From assembly GCA_038531315.1 (NCBI GenBank), contig JBCBBT010000030.1, positions 1 through 39,261 of the forward strand: a DNA stretch of 39,261 nt, written 5' to 3'. The translations under genes and the position numbers were made by a program. The notes below the pieces were generated by a model that saw only the letters and a list, made by a program, of their open reading frames with translations, ran no database searches and had not been told where the DNA came from. Shown piece after piece: positions 32,950 to 39,261 of the stretch (position 1 is the stretch's first letter; every line of letters starts with the position of its first letter). The stretch comes from JAJFFW01 sp038531315 (GTDB lineage: Bacteria > Pseudomonadota > Alphaproteobacteria > Caulobacterales > Parvularculaceae).

Positions 32950-33279
32950 CTGGTCTCCGGTCGCGCCTCAGCCGTCGTCCGGGGGGCGTGTTTCTTCCGC
33001 ACGGCGCCGACGGCGTTGGTCACATAGTCTTCGATCGGGTCGATTATAGGGCCGGGCGCAACACCCGTGGAAAATCTTCCTACAGTTTGTACAGTGGGCG
33101 CGATATCGCGAGCGAATTCAGAGCGTTATCCGTGCGCCGGCCGCGGCGAATTTGAATTTTCTGTCCGCGATATCTTTGCGAGCCGAAACATTTTTGCGCC
33201 AAAGCAAAAGAGTTCCCCGCCCGCGGGAGGGGCGCCGCCCAAACCGATACGCTCGCCGCCGGCAGCTGGGTCGGATCGC
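32950..33279. other. Divergent spacer between DUF983 and the flavoprotein gene
   Basis: A 330-base region with no gene I can support. It holds a perfect 12-base palindrome CGCGATATCGCG (33099-33110), whose half CGCGATATC recurs about 65 bases further on, and AT-rich stretches around 33150-33210 suitable for a promoter of the flavoprotein gene. A minus-strand open frame ends in a TGA overlapping the DUF983 start but has no usable start codon. Confidence 0.5.
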
Positions 33280-34473
33280 ATGACAACGCACACCATCACG
33301 AGACGTAACCTCGTCGCATCAGGGCTCGCCCTATCGGGCATGGGCGCGATGCTCGCCGGGTGCGCCACGCCCGGCTTCAGCGGCGGACGGCCCCTTGGCG
33401 GGGCCAGGGCCTATGGATTTGGCGCCCTCAAACCGCTCGATCTGTCGCTTGAGAACCTGATCAAAATCACCGTTTGTACGCGTCCCTTCCGGGCGGCAGG
33501 GCCGCGGCTTGAGGCGGCGACCCTGAACGGCAAGACGATTGTCCACAATTACGGGCATGGCGGTTCGGGCTGGTCGCTCGCCTGGGGGTACGCTGAGGAA
33601 GCGCGCAATCTGGTTCTCGCCGCGCAGCCGAAATCCGTTGCGGTGGTCGGCGCCGGCGCCATCGGGCTGACAACGGCGATCGCGATTGCCGAGACCGGGG
33701 CTGACGTCACGATTTTTGCGCGCGAGCTGCCGATGGAAACCCGCTCCGTGCGCGCGACCGGCGTCTGGTCGCCCTCAAGCCGCATCGGGCTCGCCAGCGC
33801 GACCGGCCCCGACTTTCCCGCGCGGTGGGAGGTGTTCGCGCGGCGGTCTTATGCGCGCCATCTGCGGTATGTCGGCAGGACCGGCGCGCCGGTCGAATTC
33901 ACTCCGAGATTTTTCGTGCGATCGCAAAAGCGCGAGGCGCCGCTGATCGATCCGCCGCCCACGGGCGACGATTTTCTGCATCTCGACCGCCGGCTTCGCG
34001 GGCTTGCGCCGGCGTGGATCGACCGCGAGCGGGCGCCTTTTCAGAACAACGCCAGCGTGCGCGGCGGCCTCGTGATGACGTTCAACATCGCCGAATACAC
34101 CCGGCAAATGACCGATGATTTCCGCGCGATGGGCGGGCGGATAGAGCGCGCCGCACTCGCCTCCGCGGACGATATGGCGCGCCTGCCGGCTGACGTTGTC
34201 GTCAATTGCACGGGATATGACGCCAGGACGCTTGTCGGCGATCAGTCCTTGCGGCCCGTCCGTGGGCAGATCGCCTGGATGGCGCCGCAGACGGATCGTC
34301 TTTATGGCGTCTTTCATCGCAATGTGATGGTTCTGTCACGCCGGGACGGCCTCCTGATCCAGGAAGCCGGCGGCAACGACTACTACGGCCTCGACGACGA
34401 CAGCGAGACGCCGGACCGGGAAGAATTCCTGGCCGCGCAAGCCAAGGTCGCACCAATATTCAATTGGCGGTGA
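33280..34473 (+). CDS. Tat-exported lipoprotein FAD oxidoreductase, apparently circularly permuted D-amino-acid oxidase
   Basis: Protein of 397 residues. The N-terminus has a twin-arginine pattern (TRRNLVASG) and a lipobox (MLAGC, Cys28), predicting a folded, lipid-anchored periplasmic flavoprotein. Residues ~66-103 then read TRPFRAAGPRLE...IVHNYGHGGSGWSLAWGYA, which in D-amino-acid oxidases is the C-terminal signature carrying the substrate-binding arginine and a flavin loop. Only afterwards comes the FAD Rossmann motif VVGAGAIGLTTAIAIAETGA (from ~122), normally near the N-terminus, then FARELPMETRSVRATGVWSP. The C-terminus (VVNCTGYDARTLVGDQSLRP, then RGQIAWMAP, GGNDYYGLDDDSETPDREE) stops where the HNYGHGG segment is expected. 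The ATG at 33280 is the only sensible start. Substrate unknown. Confidence 0.85.
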   Translation: MTTHTITRRNLVASGLALSGMGAMLAGCATPGFSGGRPLGGARAYGFGALKPLDLSLENLIKITVCTRPFRAAGPRLEAATLNGKTIVHNYGHGGSGWSLAWGYAEEARNLVLAAQPKSVAVVGAGAIGLTTAIAIAETGADVTIFARELPMETRSVRATGVWSPSSRIGLASATGPDFPARWEVFARRSYARHLRYVGRTGAPVEFTPRFFVRSQKREAPLIDPPPTGDDFLHLDRRLRGLAPAWIDRERAPFQNNASVRGGLVMTFNIAEYTRQMTDDFRAMGGRIERAALASADDMARLPADVVVNCTGYDARTLVGDQSLRPVRGQIAWMAPQTDRLYGVFHRNVMVLSRRDGLLIQEAGGNDYYGLDDDSETPDREEFLAAQAKVAPIFNWR

Positions 34474-34540
34474 ACGAAGTCCGGCTGCTTTACGGAGCAG
34501 GCGCAGTCAACATGCAGTGTACAAAGTAAAATCCTTTTCC

Positions 34541-34640
34541 GCATCTCCCGCGAAGGCGGGGCCCAGTCCGACAAAAATGACGCGCTTCGCGCGGCGATTT
34601 TCATGCACTGGATCCCTGGTCAAGCCCGGGAAGACGGGGG
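34541..34640. repeat. Decayed palindromic intergenic repeat
   Basis: The segment contains CCCGCGAAGGCGGGGCCCAG (from 34547) and CACTGGATCCCTGGTCAAGC followed by CCGGGAAGACG (34606-34635). These are imperfect forms of the paired motifs CCCCGCGAAGGCGGGGATCC and ACTGGATCCCGGGTCAAGCC found as REP-like elements in many proteobacterial intergenic regions. It lies between two genes that converge, with no coding capacity of its own. Confidence 0.55.
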
Positions 34641-34736
34641 GCGAAGGTCGTTCAAGCCGAAGCAAGAACCCTTCTGGCGGTATGATTGAAAATCAGTCGC
34701 TTATCGGTCCGCATACAAATCATCGAAAAATACGGC

Positions 34737-35210
34737 TTATTTGAAGACGACCTTTGCGATCTCAAAGACGCGCGCGCCGCCGGGGGCGGCGACTTCGACA
34801 CTGTCGCCTTCTTCCTTGCCGATGAGGGCGCGGGCGATGGGCGATGAGATCGAGATGCGGCCTGATTTGACGTCGGCTTCATAGTCGCCGACGATTTGCC
34901 AGGTTTTTTCTTCTTCCGTGTCCTCGTCGATGAGGTTGACGGTTGCGCCGAATTTGACGCCGGCGCCGTCGAGCTTGGCGACGTCGATGACATCGGCGCG
35001 GGTGTATTTGTCCTCAAGCTCAAGGATCTGGCCTTCGACCCAGCCCTGACGTTCCTTGGCGGCGTGGTACTCGGCGTTTTCGGAAAGATCGCCATGGGCG
35101 CGCGCCTCTGCAATCGCCTGGATGATGGCCGGGCGCTCTTCGTGCTTCAGGCGGCGGATTTCTTCTTCCAGCCGGTCATAGCCGGCTTTTGTCATCGGAA
35201 CCTTATCCAT
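34737..35210 (-). CDS. greA: Transcription elongation factor GreA
   Basis: Rescues backtracked RNA polymerase by stimulating transcript cleavage. The 157 residues show the N-terminal coiled coil with the acidic tip (EARAHGDLSENAEYHAAKER) and the C-terminal FKBP-like domain ending SISSPIARALIGKEEGDSVE...VFEIAKVVFK. Length is normal. AAAGGA lies before the ATG at 35210. It is 93 bases downstream of carB on the same strand; a weak hairpin with a T-run in between could partly separate them. Confidence 0.96.
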   Translation of the reverse strand: MDKVPMTKAGYDRLEEEIRRLKHEERPAIIQAIAEARAHGDLSENAEYHAAKERQGWVEGQILELEDKYTRADVIDVAKLDGAGVKFGATVNLIDEDTEEEKTWQIVGDYEADVKSGRISISSPIARALIGKEEGDSVEVAAPGGARVFEIAKVVFK

Positions 35211-35235
35211 GTTCCGTCCTTTCTCTCTCTCAGAA

Positions 35236-35280
35236 CAAAAAGAAACGGGAGCCCTGGCGGGCCCGCTTGTGGCCAGCTCC
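35236..35280 (-). terminator. Weak terminator or attenuator between carB and greA
   Basis: On the minus strand GGAGCTGGC and GCCAGGGCTCC can pair with a two-base bulge around a 13-base loop and are followed by CGTTTCTTTTTG. It could end carB transcripts partly. Confidence 0.4.
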
Positions 35281-35303
35281 GGAACGCCCCGTCTCTTTAA
35301 GGA

Positions 35304-38300
35304 TCAGCTAAAATAAGCCTGCAGGGGCGCGACTTCAAGAACCCCTTTTTGCCCATTTTCCGCGCCTTCGCGCCCGCCCGCCCGCAGCGCTTCGATGGCC
35401 CTGACGGTAGAGCGCGCGCCGGTCGATGTGGTGATGCAGGGGATTTTCTGGGCGAGGGCTGTTGTCCGGATCGAGCGGGAGTCCTTGATCGACTGGGCGC
35501 CTTCGGTCGTGTTGAACACCATCTGGACGTCGCCGTTTTTGAGTGCGTCGACGATATGGGGGCGGCCTTCAAGGACCTTGTTGATCCGCTCGACGGCAAG
35601 GCCCTCCGCCTGGAAATAATCCGCTGTCCCGCCAGTCGCGATAATCTTGAAACCCATCGTGAGAAGCCGCGTCGCCGCGTTCTTCATCAGGGGTTTGTCG
35701 CTGTCCTTCAGGGAGATAAAGACGCAGCCCTCAAGCGGGATTTTGACGCCGGCCCCGAGGAGGCTTTTGGCGCGGGCCCGGTCGAAGTCGCGGTCGAGGC
35801 CCATGACCTCGCCGGTGGACCGCATTTCCGGACCCAACACCGTGTCGACGCCCGGAAAGCGCGCAAACGGAAAAACCACTTCCTTCACGGCCATGTGGTC
35901 CGGCGAATTTGTCGGCAGGTCGAAGCTACGGAGCTTCTCGCCGGCCATGACCTTGGCCGCGATCCGCGCGATGGGCGCGCCGATTGCTTTGGCCACAAAC
36001 GGCGCCGAGCGCGAGGCGCGGGGGTTCACTTCCAGAACGTAGATATCGTCGCCTTTGATCGCATACTGAACGTTGACAAGTCCAATAACGCCGAGCGCAA
36101 GGGCGAGCTTGCGGGTTTCTGTTTCAAGCTCGCGGACAATCTCGTCCGACAGCGTATAGGGCGGCAGCGAACAGGCGCTGTCGCCGGAGTGAATGCCCGC
36201 TTCTTCGATATGTTCCATGACGCCGGCGATGTAGACATCTTCGCCGTCGCAAATCGCGTCGACGTCCACTTCCACGGCATTTTGAAGGTATTTGTCGAGA
36301 AGGAGGGGGCTGTCTTCGGTGATCTCGATTTGTGCAGTCTCAAGATAGGCGCGCAGGCCCGCTTCTTCGTGGACGATTTCCATGGCGCGCCCGCCGAGAA
36401 CGTAAGAGGGGCGCGTCACCAGCGGATAGCCAACGGTTTCAGCGATCGCGGGCGCAGCCTCGCGCGTCGGCGCGGTCGCGTTCGGCGGCTGTTTCAGGGC
36501 GAGCGTGTTGATCAGTTTTTGAAAGCGCTCGCGGTCCTCGGCGAGGTCGATGGCGTCATATGGCGTACCCAGAATAGGCACGCCCTCCGCGTCGAGCGTC
36601 GCGGCGAGCTTGAGCGGCGTCTGGCCGCCATACTGGACGATGACGCCCAGAAGGTCGCCGCTCTCGCATTCCTTATCGACGATGGCGAGCACGTCTTCGG
36701 CCGTAAGCGGCTCGAAATAGAGCCTGTCGGAGGTGTCATAGTCGGTTGAGACAGTCTCCGGGTTGCAGTTCACCATGACGCTTTCAACGCCGATATCGGC
36801 GAGCGCAAACGCCGCATGACAGCAGCAATAGTCGAACTCGATCCCCTGGCCGATGCGGTTCGGGCCGCCGCCGAGGATAATGACTTTTCTGGCGCCGGAT
36901 GGCTTCGCCTCGCACGCGCTCTCGCCGTGCTGATATTCGTAGGCGGAATACATGTAGGGCGTGATCGCTTTGAATTCCGCGGCGCAGGTGTCGATGCGTT
37001 TGTAAATCGGCGTGACGCCGAGCGCCTTGCGGTGGGCGCGGACTTCCGCCGCGCTGCCATCTGCGAGTTCGCCAAGCCGCGTGTCGGAAAACCCGGCCGC
37101 CTTGACGCGCGTTAGCTCCAGCGGGTCGCTCGGCAGGCCTTCGGCGGCGACTTTCTTTTCGAGCGCGATAATGTCCTCGATCTGTTCAAGGAACCACGGG
37201 TCGTATTGCGTGATCGCCCGCACCTGTTCGATCGGCAGGCCGTGGCGGAAGGCTTCGCCCGCAACGCGCAGCCGATCCGGCGTCGGCGCCGCGAGCGCGG
37301 CGCGGAAGGCGTTCGCGTCATCGCCGAGCCCGAGCCCTTTGACCTCAATGGGGTCCAGCCCCGAAAGCCCCGTCTCCAGCGAGCGCAGCGCTTTTTGCAT
37401 GGACTCCTTGAAGTTACGGCCGATCGCCATCGCCTCGCCGACCGATTTCATCGCCGTCGTCAGGGTATTTTCCGCCCCCGGAAATTTCTCAAACGCAAAG
37501 CGCGGAATTTTTGTGACGACATAATCGATGGTCGGCTCGAAGGCGGCGGGCGTCGCCTTGGTGATGTCGTTGTCAAGCTCGTCCAGCGTATAGCCGACCG
37601 CGAGTTTGGCGGCGATGCGCGCAATCGGAAATCCGGTCGCTTTGGAGGCCAGCGCCGAGGAGCGCGACACGCGCGGGTTCATCTCGATCACGACAAGGCG
37701 CCCCGTATCGGGATTGACCGCAAACTGAACATTCGACCCGCCCGTCTCAACGCCGATCTCGCGCATCACGGCGAGCGAGGCGTTGCGCATCACCTGATAT
37801 TCCTTGTCGGTCAGCGTCAGCGCCGGCGCCACGGTGATCGAATCGCCCGTGTGAACGCCCATCGGGTCGATATTTTCGATTGAGCAAATGATGATGCAGT
37901 TGTCGGCGCGGTCGCGCACGACTTCCATCTCAAACTCTTTCCAGCCAATCAGGCTTTCATCGATCAGGACCTGCCCGACCGGCGAGGCGTCGATCCCCGA
38001 ACGGACGATGTTTTCAAATTCTTCACGGTTATAGGCGACGCCGCCGCCTGTCCCGCCGAGGGTGAAGGCGGGGCGGATGATCGCCGGCAGGCCGATGGCG
38101 TCGAGCGCCTTCATGGCCTGCGCGTAGCCCTCGATGCGGTTGTAGCCGATGATCTCGCCGGCGTCGTTTTTGACCGGCGGCGAGGAGGCGATCATGGCGC
38201 GCGGATTTTCAAGGCCGATCTTGTCCATGGCGGCGCGGAATTTCTCGCGGTCTTCGGCTTTTTCGATGACGTCGGCGCGTGCGCCGATCATCTCCACCCC

Positions 38301-38633
38301 GTGGCGGGCGAGAATGCCGAGCCGCTCCAGCTCCAGCGCGCAGTTGAGCGCGGTCTGTCCGCCCATGGTCGGCAAGATCGCGTCGGGCTTTTCGCGCGCG
38401 ATCACCCGCTCGACAAATTCCGGCGTGATCGGCTCGATATAGGTGGCGTCGGCGAGCTCCGGGTCGGTCATGATCGTCGCCGGGTTCGAATTGACGAGGA
38501 TGACCCGGAAGCCTTCTTCCTTCAGCGCCTTGACGGCCTGAACCCCGGAATAGTCGAACTCACAGGCCTGCCCGATGACAATCGGCCCGGCGCCGATGAT
38601 GAGAATGGATTTGAGATCGTCGCGTTTGGGCAT
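35304..38633 (-). CDS. carB: Carbamoyl-phosphate synthase large subunit
   Basis: Makes carbamoyl phosphate from bicarbonate, ammonia (from CarA) and two ATP, for arginine and pyrimidine synthesis. The 1109 residues have two homologous ATP-grasp halves (starting GAGPIVIGQACEFDYSG and GGGPNRIGQGIEFDYCCCH), an oligomerisation domain between them and a C-terminal MGS-like allosteric domain (KIIATGGTADYFQAEGLAVE). Length is slightly above the ~1070 of enterobacteria, as usual in alphaproteobacteria. It starts at the ATG at 38633. carA is not adjacent: the next sequence upstream is a 225-base spacer and then an AT-richer unknown ORF. Confidence 0.97.
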   Translation of the reverse strand: MPKRDDLKSILIIGAGPIVIGQACEFDYSGVQAVKALKEEGFRVILVNSNPATIMTDPELADATYIEPITPEFVERVIAREKPDAILPTMGGQTALNCALELERLGILARHGVEMIGARADVIEKAEDREKFRAAMDKIGLENPRAMIASSPPVKNDAGEIIGYNRIEGYAQAMKALDAIGLPAIIRPAFTLGGTGGGVAYNREEFENIVRSGIDASPVGQVLIDESLIGWKEFEMEVVRDRADNCIIICSIENIDPMGVHTGDSITVAPALTLTDKEYQVMRNASLAVMREIGVETGGSNVQFAVNPDTGRLVVIEMNPRVSRSSALASKATGFPIARIAAKLAVGYTLDELDNDITKATPAAFEPTIDYVVTKIPRFAFEKFPGAENTLTTAMKSVGEAMAIGRNFKESMQKALRSLETGLSGLDPIEVKGLGLGDDANAFRAALAAPTPDRLRVAGEAFRHGLPIEQVRAITQYDPWFLEQIEDIIALEKKVAAEGLPSDPLELTRVKAAGFSDTRLGELADGSAAEVRAHRKALGVTPIYKRIDTCAAEFKAITPYMYSAYEYQHGESACEAKPSGARKVIILGGGPNRIGQGIEFDYCCCHAAFALADIGVESVMVNCNPETVSTDYDTSDRLYFEPLTAEDVLAIVDKECESGDLLGVIVQYGGQTPLKLAATLDAEGVPILGTPYDAIDLAEDRERFQKLINTLALKQPPNATAPTREAAPAIAETVGYPLVTRPSYVLGGRAMEIVHEEAGLRAYLETAQIEITEDSPLLLDKYLQNAVEVDVDAICDGEDVYIAGVMEHIEEAGIHSGDSACSLPPYTLSDEIVRELETETRKLALALGVIGLVNVQYAIKGDDIYVLEVNPRASRSAPFVAKAIGAPIARIAAKVMAGEKLRSFDLPTNSPDHMAVKEVVFPFARFPGVDTVLGPEMRSTGEVMGLDRDFDRARAKSLLGAGVKIPLEGCVFISLKDSDKPLMKNAATRLLTMGFKIIATGGTADYFQAEGLAVERINKVLEGRPHIVDALKNGDVQMVFNTTEGAQSIKDSRSIRTTALAQKIPCITTSTGARSTVRAIEALRAGGREGAENGQKGVLEVAPLQAYFS

Positions 38634-38838
38634 CGGCTACTCGCGCAAAAACGCCCACGCTGACGCGAGCGTGCGGCGGGACATAAAATTTTCTGGCTAA
38701 AGCGATGTCCTAGGCGAAGTCGCGGGGCGATGCAACGGGGGGTGGGGATGGTGGTGCTCATTGCGGACAAAATGCCGGAACGTGGATTGGGCGAAGCTGT
38801 TATCCACCGTCAAAGGCATCAATCGGGAGCCACCCGAT

Positions 38839-38871
38839 TACGGTGCATCGCGCTTTGCTTATTGCACCGTA
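38839..38871. repeat. Inverted repeat at the 3' end of the AT-richer ORF
   Basis: TACGGTGCA (38839-38847) and TGCACCGTA (38863-38871) are perfect 9-base arms 15 bases apart, overlapping the ORF stop. There is no T-run after the stem on the minus strand, so it is not a classical terminator. Confidence 0.55.
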
Positions 38872-39261
38872 CTTGCTTTAACGATTTTGCGTGTCATGGC
38901 TTTGGGCATTGCTATTCCAAGGTCAAGCCAATGAATTACATTGTAGTACCTCGACCGCCCTTTTTCGCAGTAAGACTCTAACAGCACTTTTAATTCTGCT
39001 TTGGTAAGGTGAACCGCACATTTCTTTGAGAGGATTATTCTCGCACCATTATGCTTGCAATTCAGCAGTTCTACAAGAAACGCCGTATCAAGTGACCTGA
39101 CGTCTTTTTGCGTAAGCAAATCGAACATTCCTGCCAAGATCTCTGTCCTAATTTCTAGACGCAACAAGTCCGTTAGCCTGCTTCGGCCCACCCCATAAAG
39201 TGCTGCAGCAATTTTTGGGTATCGACTGTTCGAATACAAACCGAAAGGTGTTTTTCCGGAG
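38859..39261 (-). CDS. Unrecognised AT-richer ORF, cut by the window end
   Basis: The frame is open from the window end (39260) to a TAA at 38859, giving 133 visible residues, so the start lies outside; an internal TTG at 39239 is the first possible start inside. The product is mixed basic/hydrophobic and helical: KTPFGLYSNSRYPKIAAALY, then RSRLTDLLRLEIRTEILAGM, a cysteine in LLNCKHNGARIILSKKCAVH, and RYYNVIHWLDLGIAMPKAMT near the end. I recognise no family. Base composition and codon use (many A/T third positions) differ sharply from carB next to it, which suggests horizontal acquisition. An inverted repeat straddles its stop codon. Confidence 0.6.
   Translation of the reverse strand, partial: SGKTPFGLYSNSRYPKIAAALYGVGRSRLTDLLRLEIRTEILAGMFDLLTQKDVRSLDTAFLVELLNCKHNGARIILSKKCAVHLTKAELKVLLESYCEKGRSRYYNVIHWLDLGIAMPKAMTRKIVKASTVQ

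Noticed and set aside
32946..33129. Minus-strand open frame ending in a TGA that overlaps the DUF983 start (PIIDPIEDYVTNAVGAVRKK...)
   Set aside because: The sequence looks protein-like and the overlap is suggestive, but after the upstream TAA there is no ATG, GTG or TTG until the last ~25 codons, so it cannot be supported as a gene. It could be a degraded remnant.
1..39261. tRNA, rRNA, CRISPR arrays, IS elements, riboswitches
   Set aside because: Each spacer was read for cloverleaf ends, regularly spaced repeats, transposase motifs and terminal inverted repeats; nothing convincing was found.

Overview
The window reads as chromosomal core sequence from an alphaproteobacterium of the Caulobacterales/Parvularculales/Hyphomonadaceae type, GC-rich throughout except for the last ~450 bases. 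The evidence is a divK-pleD cell-cycle pair, an eno-ftsB-pdhA block with a perfect CtrA box (TTAA-N7-TTAA) and GANTC methylation sites, Cys-less L32 and L33 ribosomal proteins, a phasin, clpS-clpA, a LolC/E-type permease and Tad-pilus pseudopilin genes. No tRNA, rRNA, CRISPR array or intact insertion sequence was seen.

Layout. 1-3370: proS (5' end cut by the window), then the lipoprotein-releasing pair lolC/E and lolD. 3367-5562, minus strand: an acyl-CoA synthetase and a small secreted unknown. 5829-10037, plus strand: rpmF; a lipoprotein with a symmetric cysteine motif and a QPRS repeat tail; eno; ftsB; and a pdhA with no pdhB after it. 10059-13609: two TadE-like genes diverging from a TadG-like von Willebrand protein. 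13731-15777: a GT4 glycosyltransferase facing an exosortase. 15808-19494, minus strand: acs and a SPOR-tailed D,D-carboxypeptidase. 19812-23200, plus strand: phasin, clpS, clpA. 23425-28849, minus strand: a frameshifted DM13 gene; a translationally coupled ridA/FemAB-like/DUF2007/HIT operon; a lipoprotein methyltransferase; and a zinc-ribbon DinB polymerase. 28986-30807: divK-pleD. 30990-32949, minus strand: rpmG, an MFS transporter and DUF983. 33280-34473, plus strand: a Tat/lipobox flavoprotein of the D-amino-acid oxidase family. 34737-38633, minus strand: greA and carB. 38859-39261: an AT-richer unknown ORF cut by the window end.

Most of the window is housekeeping: translation, glycolysis/pyruvate oxidation, acetate activation, pyrimidine/arginine synthesis, proteolysis, envelope lipoprotein export and cell-cycle signalling. 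The least ordinary item is the flavoprotein at 33280-34473. It carries the normally C-terminal signature of D-amino-acid oxidases (TRPFR...HNYGHGGSGW) in front of the FAD Rossmann motif, and its C-terminus stops where that signature should begin, which is what a circular permutation looks like. Other notable items are a twin CX3C motif with mirror-symmetric spacing in a lipoprotein, a matched pair of inverted operator-like sites bracketing a good promoter before the phasin gene, and a single-base loss in a C-run that breaks a DM13 gene.
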